Part shown: piece after piece, positions 15,539 to 24,201 of the stretch
How the letters are laid out: each line of letters opens with the position of its first letter
How positions within the stretch are numbered: position 1 is the first letter of the stretch
Assembly (NCBI GenBank): GCA_945788625.1
Contig: CALZMQ010000037.1
Coordinates: 1 to 37,584 of the forward strand
DNA length: 37,584 nucleotides
Source of the DNA: an uncultured Woeseiaceae bacterium
GTDB taxonomy: Bacteria > Pseudomonadota > Gammaproteobacteria > Steroidobacterales > Woeseiaceae
Direction of reading: 5' to 3'
Notes under the pieces: generated by a model
Database searches by the model: none
Seen by the model: the letters and a program-made list of their open reading frames with translations, nothing else
What the model was told of the DNA's origin: nothing
Program-made: the position numbers and the translations under genes

Positions 15539-17878
15539 CTAGAACGACGCCCGCAAGCCGATACCAAAGTAACGATCCGCATCGCGAGGTACCTGGTAGC
15601 GGAATCCGTCGCCACTGAAGGTCGTCACGTAGCTTTCGTCACCGAGGTTCTTGCCGATCAACGAGATTCTGAACTGATCGTCGTTGAACGACAGCGAAGC
15701 GGTCAGGTTGAAGATGTCGTACTCGGGCAGCAGCGCCGCCGGGGCGAAAACGCCGGACGTGTTTGGAAGGTCCGCATATTGTTCGTCGGTGTGCACGTAG
15801 GATCCATTGAACACGAGGTCCATGTTATCGAGCGGCACCAGCCACTCGCCGTACAGCGACATTTTCAGGTCCGGCGAGAACGGTACGTCGAGTCCGGAAC
15901 GCGTGCTACAGCCGGCCGGCGGCAGTCCGGTGACCGGATCCAACGGACACCTGAACGCGTCAATGGTTGCATCAACCGATGCAAAGCCGCCGCCGATGCT
16001 CACGTTGTCCATCGGCTTCCACAGGAAATCCGCCTCGAAGCCTTCCGTCGAGACGTCACCGGCGTTGGTCAACCGCGTGATCGTCACGCCTGTCGACGTA
16101 TCGAAGTTATTTGCCTGGTAATTCTCTACGTCGGTCTGGAAAACGGTCAGATTGAGCAGGAAGTTGTCCGACGTGTATTTCCAGCCGATCTCAATCGCGT
16201 CAGACTCTTCGGCGCCAATCGGGAAACCCGCATCCGCCGCACCCATGTTGAAGAACGTGTTGAATGCCGGTCCCTTGTAGCCTTGCGCGTACGTTAGATA
16301 GAACATGCCCAGACTATCGCTGCTCCACTGGACACCGATTTTTCCTGACGTATTGCTTTCATCCGTCTGGTTCTGGAAGTTCGAGTTGCCTGAATCTGCC
16401 CGCTGCACGCCGACGCCCCGGCGACCGAATGGATCGAGGCTGATACGGTTGTGATTAAAGCCGACTTCGTCTTCAGTGAAGCGCAAGCCGAAGAGCACTC
16501 GCAGCTGGTCCGATACATTCCAGGTGGCGTCGCCGAACAGGGCGTAGTTATTGAACTCGGTGTTGAAGAACGCAGTCCCCACGACAATATCGTTGGCATT
16601 GCAGGTCAGGCCCGGATTGGCATCGAGAATATCCTGGCTCTGGCCGCCGTTGTTCTGGCAACTGGCATCGCGCGTAAACTGGCGGTCCGAATCGATATTC
16701 CAGTAGAAAAAGCCCACCTGCCAGTCAACCGTCTCGTTGCCCGGTGATGCGAGCCGCAGCTCTTCCGATAGCTGCCGCCATTCCTGGGGGCCGACGTCGT
16801 GGAGCTGGAAGGTGGTTGCGCCGAAATCGACCGGTATCGTCGCATCGCCGCCAATCGACGTGAAATCGCCCTCGCGAATCTCGGTGTTGTTCCAGGTGCG
16901 ACGCGCCGTAATTGACGTGAGCGTCAGGTCGCCTATGTCTATGTCGACCTGTGCAGAGAAAGCCGTGGTGCTGTCGAGCGTCACGGTTGTCAGGTCATGA
17001 TCGACAAAGCGCTGATCCAGGTCGATATCGGCGACACCGTTCACGACGCCCATGCTATTGGGTAATGCTTCCGACCCCGGGTGCCGACCGCTCGGCAAGC
17101 CTTCGACATCTGCGCAACAATTGTCCTTAGCGTCGTAGTCCTCGTAGATGAACAGGGTCGAGATAGTATCCGTTGGCTCGTACTCGAGCATCGCCCTGAC
17201 GCCGGTGCGGTCGTATCCGTTAATCTTCTTGTTGTCGTAGACGTTGCGAATAAAGCCGTTGAAGTCGCCCTGGAAAGCCGTAATGCTGCCGCGGGCATTG
17301 TCGCTCAGCGGCCCTGAAACCCGGGCCTTCAAGCGAGTTTCGTTGTCCTGGAAAAAGGACAAATCGACCATTCCTTCGAATTCCTCGCTGGGTTTTCTCG
17401 TCGTAATATTGACAACACCAGCCGATGCATTCTTGCCGAACAGGGTTCCCTGTGGGCCACGCAGGACTTCCAGTCTTTCGAGTTCGTAAAGATCGCTGAA
17501 TGCCTGGCCCGAGCGTCCGAGGACGACGCCGTCAACGACTGTCGAGACGCTGGGCTCAGCGGCCGTGCTGAAGGAAATCGTTCCTAAACCACGAATGATG
17601 ACGGAGGAGTTTCGCGTGGTGTTGCCCTTGCGGAAGGACGCGGACGGAATGAGTTGTTGCAAACCCTCGAATCCGACAGCGTTCGCATTCTCGATTGTCT
17701 CGGACGACAGTACCGTCACTGATACCGGAACGTCCTGAACGTTCTCTTCACGCTTGGTGGCCGTGACCACGATCTCTTCGATTTGCGCGGACACTGGCAG
17801 GCTGAGTCCGAAGCAAAGCAACGAAATCAGTGCGGTTGAGACGAGGCGGTTCGAAGGCCGCCGATAGTTGGTTTGCAT
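15539..17878 (-). CDS. TonB-dependent outer-membrane receptor
   Basis: 779 residues from ATG 17878, the start best spaced from GGGGGA; ATG 17884 would sit on top of that site. The signal peptide ends at PVSA, followed by the TonB box (EEIVVTATKREE). The plug domain covers roughly residues 45-155, including the phrase LERLEVLRGPQGTLFGKNA. The 22-strand barrel follows and ends in the C-terminal aromatic RASF. It belongs to the large family of receptors from Sphingomonadales/Alteromonadales-type genomes, lacks an extra N-terminal signalling domain, and should import a substrate into the periplasm. Its position between the TRAP operon and sugar oxidoreductases suggests a carbohydrate or glycoside ligand rather than iron. 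It has its own promoter with a palindrome over the -10 box. Confidence 0.93.
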   Translation of the reverse strand: MQTNYRRPSNRLVSTALISLLCFGLSLPVSAQIEEIVVTATKREENVQDVPVSVTVLSSETIENANAVGFEGLQQLIPSASFRKGNTTRNSSVIIRGLGTISFSTAAEPSVSTVVDGVVLGRSGQAFSDLYELERLEVLRGPQGTLFGKNASAGVVNITTRKPSEEFEGMVDLSFFQDNETRLKARVSGPLSDNARGSITAFQGDFNGFIRNVYDNKKINGYDRTGVRAMLEYEPTDTISTLFIYEDYDAKDNCCADVEGLPSGRHPGSEALPNSMGVVNGVADIDLDQRFVDHDLTTVTLDSTTAFSAQVDIDIGDLTLTSITARRTWNNTEIREGDFTSIGGDATIPVDFGATTFQLHDVGPQEWRQLSEELRLASPGNETVDWQVGFFYWNIDSDRQFTRDASCQNNGGQSQDILDANPGLTCNANDIVVGTAFFNTEFNNYALFGDATWNVSDQLRVLFGLRFTEDEVGFNHNRISLDPFGRRGVGVQRADSGNSNFQNQTDESNTSGKIGVQWSSDSLGMFYLTYAQGYKGPAFNTFFNMGAADAGFPIGAEESDAIEIGWKYTSDNFLLNLTVFQTDVENYQANNFDTSTGVTITRLTNAGDVSTEGFEADFLWKPMDNVSIGGGFASVDATIDAFRCPLDPVTGLPPAGCSTRSGLDVPFSPDLKMSLYGEWLVPLDNMDLVFNGSYVHTDEQYADLPNTSGVFAPAALLPEYDIFNLTASLSFNDDQFRISLIGKNLGDESYVTTFSGDGFRYQVPRDADRYFGIGLRASF

Positions 17879-17918
17879 AGTCATTCCCCCATAACCTTGG
17901 AATTTACACATGAAACTT

Positions 17919-17944
17919 ATGTCTTATAGATGACTATAATACAT
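17919..17944. promoter_or_regulatory. Near-perfect palindrome overlapping the TonB receptor promoter, probable operator
   Basis: Arms ATGTCTTATAG and CTATAATACAT, with one mismatch in 11, around a 4-base centre. It overlaps the predicted -10 box, which suits a repressor. The half-site TCTTATA also occurs in the palindrome at 24116-24127 upstream of suyA. Confidence 0.5.
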
Positions 17945-17965
17945 ACTTTCGGCAGGAAATCACAA
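17936..17965 (-). promoter_or_regulatory. Predicted sigma-70 promoter of the TonB receptor gene
   Basis: On the minus strand TTGTGA is followed by an 18-base spacer and TATTAT, about 60 bases upstream of the start codon. Confidence 0.4.
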
Positions 17966-18024
17966 TGACGGAGACGGTGCGGCCAATCGACCTGTGTGCC
18001 ATGGCCAGGCATTGTGAGGATTCT

Positions 18025-18049
18025 TAAAAAAGCTAGTTCAACTAGTCAG
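18025..18049 (-). terminator. Weak possible terminator after dctP
   Basis: Overlapping the dctP stop codon, a short CTAG/CTAG stem (loop TTGAA) is followed on the minus strand by CTTTTTT. The stem is only 4-6 bp, so termination would be partial at best, but a separate promoter follows for the receptor gene. Confidence 0.3.
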
Positions 18050-19109
18050 TTACGGCGCCGTCATAGGCAGAGTCGATCTGCTCTTCGCAATCGCTGATTG
18101 CCGTGTCCAGCTTGTCGAGCCACTCTCTTCCGTACTGCTCGACATACCAGTCACGGATACCGCTGGCCGCTTCACGAAACATCTCTTTCTCGGCCGGCGT
18201 CGGCACGTACAGAGCCCCCCCGGATTCCACGAACTCCTTGTAGGCCTCGATCTCGCGCCTCTTGACGATACCACGGGTGACGGTTTTCAGTTCCTGGAAA
18301 GCGTCGTAAACGATGCGTTGTATGTCCGGCGGCAAACTCTGCCAGCTCACCTCGGAATACCACCACATGCCGCCCATGTAGCTGTGGCCATCCAGGGTAA
18401 TGTACTTGATCTGCTCGTGCAGCTTCATGCCGACAATGTCCTGGATCCCGTTCTTCGAGCCTTCGACAACGCCGGTAGCAAGCGCCGTGTAGACCTCCGA
18501 CCACGCCACCGGTGTCGGGTTGCCACCGAGCTGGCGGACGAGTTCCTGTTGCACGGGCGCGGAAATGGTCCGGAACTTGCGGCCCTTGATGTCCTCGGGA
18601 GTCCGAATCTGCTCATCGGTCGCGGCAAAATTGCGCCAGCCGCCCGTATTCGACACCGTCATGAGCCGGACACCCAGCTCGGCGTCCAGAACGGCCCGGC
18701 GAATCCCGGCGGTCATCGGACCGTCAAGGACACATTCGACGACGGCATCGTCACGAAAGGTATACGGCAGGTCGAGCACCTGTCCCGCACCGAAGATGCT
18801 GCCGAGTCCACCCGTCGTCAGCATGAACACCTGCAACACGCCCGTCTGCATGCCTTCGAGGCATTCCCGCTCGTTCGAGCAAAACTGGCCCGATGGGTAG
18901 AGTTCGACATCGACGCGGCCGTTGCTGCGGCTCTCTACATACTGCTCGAAGACCAGGGCACCATCGTAGTCCTCGTCTTCCGGGGATCCCAGGAAGGAAA
19001 ACCGGATGGTGAATTCCGCATCGGAATCGCTGCTGGAAAGCACCGTGCCGGCGGTGCATGCGAGGAACAGGACGGCAAACGTCGAAAGCAGAATCTGTTG
19101 TCTGGTCAT
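18042..19109 (-). CDS. dctP: TRAP transporter periplasmic substrate-binding protein (DctP family)
   Basis: 355 residues with a signal peptide (MTRQQILLSTFAVLFLACTA). The mature protein has the DctP fold signatures: the early strand IRFSFLGSPE, the hinge region with GWRNFAATDE, and GRKFRT, which holds the conserved Arg that salt-bridges the ligand's anionic group. The family motif TALATGVVEG follows. The ligand is normally a carboxylate; sulfonates (for example 2,3-dihydroxypropane-1-sulfonate through HpsKLM) are also taken up by TRAP systems, which would suit this locus. It follows dctM by 12 bp. The order regulator-kinase-isomerase-DctQ-DctM-DctP is one transcription unit. The usual VDGQENP motif is altered to VEGSKNG, which may affect specificity. 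Confidence 0.93.
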   Translation of the reverse strand: MTRQQILLSTFAVLFLACTAGTVLSSSDSDAEFTIRFSFLGSPEDEDYDGALVFEQYVESRSNGRVDVELYPSGQFCSNERECLEGMQTGVLQVFMLTTGGLGSIFGAGQVLDLPYTFRDDAVVECVLDGPMTAGIRRAVLDAELGVRLMTVSNTGGWRNFAATDEQIRTPEDIKGRKFRTISAPVQQELVRQLGGNPTPVAWSEVYTALATGVVEGSKNGIQDIVGMKLHEQIKYITLDGHSYMGGMWWYSEVSWQSLPPDIQRIVYDAFQELKTVTRGIVKRREIEAYKEFVESGGALYVPTPAEKEMFREAASGIRDWYVEQYGREWLDKLDTAISDCEEQIDSAYDGAVTD

Positions 19110-19121
19110 TTGCGCATACGC

Positions 19122-20408
19122 CTATGCAAAGCCCAGCCATCGGGGCAGTGTCATCGAAAGGGCCGGAAAGTAAGTGATGAGGAAGATGACACCGATTTCA
19201 ACACCAAGAAATGGCAGCATCTGGCGCGCAATGGTCTCGACCTTCTCTTTCGAGACGGACGCCGCGACAAACAGGACCAGGCCGAGCGGTGGCGTCGCCA
19301 GGCCAACGGTGACATTGACGCACATGACCACCGCGAAGTGAATCGGATCGACGCCGAGGCGTACGAACAATGGACCCAGCACCGGCCCAAGAATTAGGAT
19401 TGCAGGCCCGGCGTCCAGGAACATGCCGACGACAAACAGGAACAGGTTCGTCAGAAACAACAACACGTAAACGTTGTCCGACGTTGCCATCATGCCGTTC
19501 GCAACCATGCTGGCCATCCCGGACACCGTGATGATCCAGGCGAATACCACGGACGCACCGACGAGCAGCAGGATGACACCGGACTGAACCGCCGCCTCGA
19601 TGAATATCCGGGGCAAGTTCTTTGGTCGCAGCGTGCGTGTAAGGAACAGGGTCACGACCAATGCATAGGCAGCAGCCACGGCCGCAGCCTCCGTGGGCGT
19701 GAAAATGCCGCCCAGTATGCCGCCCAGCAGTATGACCGGCGTCAACAGGGCTAGCGCCGTCCTTTTAAAAGCGTAGCCGCGTTCCCGCCACGTGGCTTTG
19801 CGCCCGGCCACCGGGTAGTCGCGTTTCTTCGCGATGAAACTCGTCACGAGCATCAGGCCCAGCGAGATCATCAGGCCCGGCACGAGACCCGCGGCGAACA
19901 GCCCGGCGACGGACACGTTCATGATGAAGGCGTACAGGATCATGATGCCGGATGGCGGGATGATCGGGCCGATGACCGACGACGCGGCCGTGACGGCCGC
20001 CGAAAACGGTCGCGAATAACCGTTCTTTGTCATTGCCGGTATGAAAATCTTGCCGAGCGCGGACGTGTCCGCAACCGCCGATCCCGAGAGTCCGGCGAAC
20101 AGGATCGAGGACATGATATTGACCTGGGCCAGGCCGCCCCGAACATGCCCGATCATCGACTGGCTGAAGTCGACAATGGACTTCGTGATACCGCCGGAAT
20201 TCATCAACTGGCCGGCAAGGATGAAGAACGGCAGCGCCATCAGCGGAAAGGAGTCCATGCCGCTGTACAGGCGCGACAGCAGGGCCTTGTAGAAAACCTG
20301 GTCGCCTTCGATGGCCAGGCTCAGCCCGGGGCCGACCAGCAGTGCAAAGACCACCGGCATGCCCGCCGCCATCAGGAAGATAAATATCCAGAAATAGGAA
20401 AGGGTCAT
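19122..20408 (-). CDS. dctM: TRAP transporter large permease (DctM family)
   Basis: 428 residues, highly hydrophobic, with about 12 predicted membrane helices, as expected for the sodium-coupled large subunit. Family features include PFFILAGQLMNSGGI in helix 3 and the PPSG motif (IIPPSGIMILYAF), with a second family stretch near the end (TVGLATPPLGLVLF). The protein moves the DctP-delivered ligand across the inner membrane using the sodium gradient. It starts 8 bp after the dctQ stop. Length is normal for the family. Confidence 0.95.
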   Translation of the reverse strand: MTLSYFWIFIFLMAAGMPVVFALLVGPGLSLAIEGDQVFYKALLSRLYSGMDSFPLMALPFFILAGQLMNSGGITKSIVDFSQSMIGHVRGGLAQVNIMSSILFAGLSGSAVADTSALGKIFIPAMTKNGYSRPFSAAVTAASSVIGPIIPPSGIMILYAFIMNVSVAGLFAAGLVPGLMISLGLMLVTSFIAKKRDYPVAGRKATWRERGYAFKRTALALLTPVILLGGILGGIFTPTEAAAVAAAYALVVTLFLTRTLRPKNLPRIFIEAAVQSGVILLLVGASVVFAWIITVSGMASMVANGMMATSDNVYVLLFLTNLFLFVVGMFLDAGPAILILGPVLGPLFVRLGVDPIHFAVVMCVNVTVGLATPPLGLVLFVAASVSKEKVETIARQMLPFLGVEIGVIFLITYFPALSMTLPRWLGFA

Positions 20409-20416
20409 GGCTTAAG

Positions 20417-20983
20417 CTACTCGCCCTCCATCAGTGTGCCGGATCCGGGCACCGTGAAATCGTCCCGCGGATACACCAGGCCGAGCACGTCACGCAGCAA
20501 CAGTTCGATGCCGACGAGCAGCATCACGCTGAAGGCAAAGGGAATCACGGCGTAGAACCAGCCGACCTGCACGGGCATGCTCGCGGCGCGAATCGTGAAC
20601 CCACGGTCGACCATGCCGAAGCTCTCTCGCAGGAATACGACGATGATCCAGATGACGAGCAAGTTGAGCAGCAGGTGCAACAGCCGCCGCAGCCTGGGCG
20701 GGAACTCGTCGGCGAACATCTCGATACTGACGTTCGCCCCGTACCGGTAGGCCCAGGGGGCCACGAGGAATGCGGCCCAGACCATCATGGTCTTCGATAC
20801 TTCCTCGGTCCAGATCAGCGAGTCGTTGAGCACGTAGCGAAACACGATCTGCGTGAGGACGATCGCCGTCATCGCCATCAACAGCCCGCCCGCCGTGTTG
20901 CGTGCGGCGACGCAGACGAGATCGTTCATGCGCGCCAGGACGCCAAGTCCCTTGATCACAGCACTGTCGCGCGATGCCGGCAT
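20417..20983 (-). CDS. dctQ: TRAP transporter small permease (DctQ family)
   Basis: 188 residues with four hydrophobic helices (roughly 30-52, 65-85, 105-125 and 145-165). The DctQ signature is present (FRYVLNDSLIWTEEVSKTMM followed by WAAFLVAPWAYRYG). It forms the membrane complex with DctM. It starts 3 bp after the isomerase stop codon, showing tight coupling of sugar metabolism and uptake in one operon. Confidence 0.93.
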   Translation of the reverse strand: MPASRDSAVIKGLGVLARMNDLVCVAARNTAGGLLMAMTAIVLTQIVFRYVLNDSLIWTEEVSKTMMVWAAFLVAPWAYRYGANVSIEMFADEFPPRLRRLLHLLLNLLVIWIIVVFLRESFGMVDRGFTIRAASMPVQVGWFYAVIPFAFSVMLLVGIELLLRDVLGLVYPRDDFTVPGSGTLMEGE

Positions 20984-20986
20984 GAG

Positions 20987-22384
20987 TCAGGCCAGCCTCA
21001 GGACTGGAATATCCAGCCGATTGGCGACTTGCTCCAGCGTGTCCAGGTGATCGCCGTAGGCAAGCGCGAAATGGTGTTCGAGTCCCTCCCCCATGATGGT
21101 CTCGCAAACCTCGCTGACCGGGCGGTCGAAGCGAATGACACCGGACGTGCCGGTGAACGCCATCGGGGCGCGCTGGACTTCGGCGCCGGCGATCATCAGT
21201 TTCGTTTCGTTCTTCGCCTGCGACAGTCGCGCCAACGACACCCTGCCCGGCTTCAACGGGAACTGGTGCAACAACGGCATCTTGCGATTGGTATGAATGG
21301 TCGCTTCGGCCTGCGCCTCGGGATCGCACATCGACAGTGGGGCAAGACCGCAATGCCACAAGACGGCGGTATCGCCGGCGGTGTCGACGTCGACGAGATC
21401 GGCCATCCAGACGGGTTCCCCGGCAAGCTCCTGCAGCATCAGTGTGGTCACCGATCCGTAAACATCAGCCTCGCAGGCGCTCGGCACGCCGGCCTGGTTC
21501 ATCATTGCCATCGGCCCGCACGCGGCACAGCCGTAATCGACGAACGTTTCCGGCCAACAGCGCACGGCGATGCTGTCCGCGTTGTTCTCTTCGACAATGT
21601 CCTCCAGTGCACACAGCAGCCGGAACGAGCGATCGAGCTGCTCCTGGTCCACGCTGTCGATGCCGGCCAGCGACTGTGCAGCACTGGCCCGGTGCGCCTC
21701 GGCGCGCCCGGCCGGTGCTGCCTTTGCCCGGTCGAACGCATTCTCCAGCGCTACCCGGTCGACCGAAATACCCGTCAGGTCACCCAACGCCGCCGCATCG
21801 TATTCGCAGGTGTCGAAGCCGTCGGGATGATTGCCGATGACGCTGACACGCGATTGCTGCAGTTTCCTAACGACCTGGTCGGCACGTTCATCATCGGCAT
21901 GCGCAACGGCGGCGACCCTGCCGGTCGCGGCCTCCGAATGCGCTGCAAGATCACGCAGTTTCTGTGCCAGTCCCTCGCTGTCCGGGTCGGCGAACAACCA
22001 GTTGTAAGACAGGCCGGCCTTGCCGAGTGCGTGAGCGGCCAGGTTGATGCCGCAATAGGCGTTCAGGCGCAGTCGGCCGCCAATGCGCGGTTCCGGCACG
22101 CCCCACACTGCCACCGGTGCACGGCTGTCACGCGCCATCTGAATGGTCATCGACGCGTCGGTGAACGTAATTTGAAGTATCAGCAGCAGGTCGATATCGC
22201 CACCTTGCTCGATGTCCTCCAGCGCGGCGCGGGCTGCCTCGGCGTCGCAGGCCAGGCTGCGCGGACCGACCGTCGCGATGCCCGCACTGTCCAGCGCGGC
22301 GAACGCCCGGTCCTTCATCTGCTCCGCGAACTCCATGTCGAAGGTCGTCCGTGCCAGGGGAATGACGCCGTACGTGAGTGTCAT
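20987..22384 (-). CDS. FucI/AraA-like aldose-ketose isomerase, candidate sulfosugar isomerase
   Basis: 465 residues from ATG 22384, which shares the ATGA overlap with the kinase stop; the frame is open for 58 more Arg-rich codons upstream, which are not used. The C-terminal half carries the L-fucose/L-arabinose isomerase superfamily metal site: Glu in SACEADVYG, Asp in MADLVDVD, His in LWHCGLAP. The C-terminal phrase FPLKPGRVSLARLS is typical of the COG2407-type proteins. The enzyme should interconvert an aldose and a ketose using a divalent metal. Translational coupling to a YihV-like kinase makes sulfoquinovose to sulfofructose the best guess, although E. coli uses the unrelated YihS for that step. 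A plain deoxy- or pentose sugar is the alternative. Confidence 0.82.
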   Translation of the reverse strand: MTLTYGVIPLARTTFDMEFAEQMKDRAFAALDSAGIATVGPRSLACDAEAARAALEDIEQGGDIDLLLILQITFTDASMTIQMARDSRAPVAVWGVPEPRIGGRLRLNAYCGINLAAHALGKAGLSYNWLFADPDSEGLAQKLRDLAAHSEAATGRVAAVAHADDERADQVVRKLQQSRVSVIGNHPDGFDTCEYDAAALGDLTGISVDRVALENAFDRAKAAPAGRAEAHRASAAQSLAGIDSVDQEQLDRSFRLLCALEDIVEENNADSIAVRCWPETFVDYGCAACGPMAMMNQAGVPSACEADVYGSVTTLMLQELAGEPVWMADLVDVDTAGDTAVLWHCGLAPLSMCDPEAQAEATIHTNRKMPLLHQFPLKPGRVSLARLSQAKNETKLMIAGAEVQRAPMAFTGTSGVIRFDRPVSEVCETIMGEGLEHHFALAYGDHLDTLEQVANRLDIPVLRLA

Positions 22385-23292
22385 GCGAGCTCCGCGGATT
22401 GTTGTTGCTGAAGAAACGCATCGACGTCGGCCCGCATCGGCGATCCGCTCCTGCCGCCGCCATTGGCGACTTTCAGGGCGGCGGCGGCACTCGCAAACTG
22501 CAATGCCGCAGTGATCTCCAGGCCATCGGCCAGTGCCAGCGCAAACGCGCCATGCCATACATCGCCGGCGCCGAGTGTGTCGCTCACCTCGACCTCGAAC
22601 GCGGCCATGCGTCGCAACTCGCCATCGCTCATGTACATCGCTCCGTCACCTCCAAGGGTGACGCAACACCAGGCGTCGGTTTTCGCATCGGCGGCCCGCA
22701 GCGCCGCGGCCGGGTCCGTGGTATCGCAAAACCCGGCCAGTCCTGCCGCCGAAAACGCCACGTGCGTCGCGGCCCTAACCAGCTCGCCGTCCGCCGGTAC
22801 CGGCAGGTCTGCATCCAGCACACCGGGCACGCCGGCCTGCCGCGCGAGTTGCAGTCCGTGCAATGCGCCTTCGGGCCAGCGCGTGTCGGCCAGCACGGCG
22901 CCGACCCCGTCGGGCAGCTGTTGCGGCAGCCAGCCGGGCGATGTATCCAGTGCAGGGTCCAGGTAGTTCACAATCAGTCTCTCGCCACTTTTGTCGACAA
23001 TCACCGCGGACAGCGAAGAGGTACGGTTCGCAAAGCGCCTGACCAGTGAGCAGTCGACACCGAAGCTCTTGAGGTCCGCCACGACTTCACCGGCAATAGC
23101 GTCGTCGCCAATGCGTGCTGCAAGCTGCGCCACGCCACCCAACCGGGCGATTGCGACCGCGGCGGTTGCTGCCGGGCCGCCGCCGACCGATTCGAACGAC
23201 GACGCACGGTACTTCTCAGCCGCACCGGGCATTGCGTCCACGGAGAACACGAAATCCTGTACCGCGTGCCCAATGCATAACACTGCTGCCAT
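22381..23292 (-). CDS. PfkB-family kinase, probable 6-deoxy-6-sulfofructose kinase (YihV-like)
   Basis: 303 residues. PfkB features: GGGPAATAAVA (37-47) and the ATP-site/catalytic motif DTLGAGDVWHGA near residue 240. It aligns without gaps to E. coli YihV as I remember it over residues 1-139, with shared stretches such as GGGPAATAAVA, GER-I-NY and VLAD-RW. K27, N109 and R138, the residues I recall contacting the sulfonate in the E. coli enzyme, fall at exactly the same numbers here. Expected reaction: ATP-dependent phosphorylation of 6-deoxy-6-sulfofructose at O1. Its stop overlaps the isomerase start (ATGA), and it follows the GntR gene by 29 bp. Another ketose remains possible. Confidence 0.83.
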   Translation of the reverse strand: MAAVLCIGHAVQDFVFSVDAMPGAAEKYRASSFESVGGGPAATAAVAIARLGGVAQLAARIGDDAIAGEVVADLKSFGVDCSLVRRFANRTSSLSAVIVDKSGERLIVNYLDPALDTSPGWLPQQLPDGVGAVLADTRWPEGALHGLQLARQAGVPGVLDADLPVPADGELVRAATHVAFSAAGLAGFCDTTDPAAALRAADAKTDAWCCVTLGGDGAMYMSDGELRRMAAFEVEVSDTLGAGDVWHGAFALALADGLEITAALQFASAAAALKVANGGGRSGSPMRADVDAFLQQQQSAELA

Positions 23293-23321
23293 CGTTACGT
23301 CATGCCGGGAAGCAAACCATG

Positions 23322-24047
23322 TCAGCTGAATTCGACCGCGTAGACGATATTGCGTGTGTCGCAGCGGCTGATCCTCAATTCAGCTCGTTCGCCCGCGATG
23401 CCGAGGGCAATGCGCTCGACTCTCAGCATTGGGGTTCCGGGTTCGATTCCCAGCTCCTTTTGGTCGCTCTTGTTCGACAGGACAGCGCGCAGTTCCTCTT
23501 TCGCGACCGTGATGTTGACGCCGTACACGCTTTGATACAGCGAATACAGCGTGTTGGGCAGCGCCGTCTGGTGGTCGAGTTCAGGAAACAGTTTCAACGG
23601 CACGACGATTTTTTCGGTGACCGTCGGGGTGCCGTCGATAAGCCGCGCGCGATTGATCTCTACAACGCTTGCGCCTTTCTTCAGATGCAGCTTGTCGGCC
23701 TCGGTTGCGGTCGCGGCGCGTCGCTTGCAGCGTGCGGGACCGCTTTCCGGGGTGACCCGTTCGCCATCCGTATTCGGCCTGGACAGGCGAAAGAACCGGA
23801 ACAGCGCGTGTTCCTGGGTATGCTCGGCGACGAAGGTGCCTTTGCCCTGGTGACGCTGCACGAGGTTCTCGGCGACCAGTGCGTCGAGTGCTTTGCGCAC
23901 GGTTCCCTGGCTGACTTTGAGTTCGGCCGCCAGCGCCTGTTCACTCGGTAAAGCCTCGGCCGGAAGCCACGCGCCTTCGGCAATGCGCCGCACCAGGACG
24001 TCATAGACCTGCTTGTAGAGCGGTTGAAAATCGGGCATCGATTCCAT
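23322..24047 (-). CDS. GntR/HutC-family transcription regulator, probable sulfonate-responsive repressor
   Basis: 241 residues. The N-terminal winged helix (residues 8-75) includes LPSEQALAAELKVSQGTVRK and the wing GKGTFVAEH. Residues 95-240 form a UTRA effector domain (PF07702), as in HutC and the SuyR-type regulators. The effector may be a sulfonated metabolite. The gene leads the kinase-isomerase-TRAP operon and diverges from suyA across 154 bp, a standard position for control of both. The sulfosugar and sulfolactate halves would thus be under one regulator. The alternative start at the Met three codons later cannot be excluded. Confidence 0.9.
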   Translation of the reverse strand: MESMPDFQPLYKQVYDVLVRRIAEGAWLPAEALPSEQALAAELKVSQGTVRKALDALVAENLVQRHQGKGTFVAEHTQEHALFRFFRLSRPNTDGERVTPESGPARCKRRAATATEADKLHLKKGASVVEINRARLIDGTPTVTEKIVVPLKLFPELDHQTALPNTLYSLYQSVYGVNITVAKEELRAVLSNKSDQKELGIEPGTPMLRVERIALGIAGERAELRISRCDTRNIVYAVEFS

Positions 24048-24090
24048 TGTTGTTGTTGCCTCGGGCGGCGCCCGCGGCGTTGCGCCGCTA

Positions 24091-24119
24091 TTGCTCCAAA
24101 TTATTTAGTATTGTATCTT
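24091..24119 (+). promoter_or_regulatory. Predicted sigma-70 promoter of suyAB-comC-slcC
   Basis: TTGCTC, a 17-base spacer, then TATCTT, 83 bases upstream of the suyA ATG. The -10 box is overlapped by the palindrome at 24116-24127. Confidence 0.45.
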
Positions 24120-24127
24120 ATATAAGA
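24116..24127. promoter_or_regulatory. Perfect 12-bp palindrome, probable GntR operator
   Basis: TCTTATATAAGA lies in the gntR/suyA divergent region over the predicted suyA -10 box. AT-rich palindromes of this sort suit GntR/HutC dimers. The TCTTATA half-site recurs at the TonB receptor promoter. Confidence 0.5.
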
Positions 24128-24201
24128 GTTGTAAGCATCCCCCACTCCAACAGGCCCCGGATTGACCCGGGCAGCAGCAGCGTGCAGGAGCCAAGAAGAA
24201 A

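Noticed and set aside
20675..22411. A 578-codon plus-strand open frame.
   Set aside because: Antisense to the isomerase and dctQ genes, with His/Arg/Gln-rich composition typical of shadow frames.
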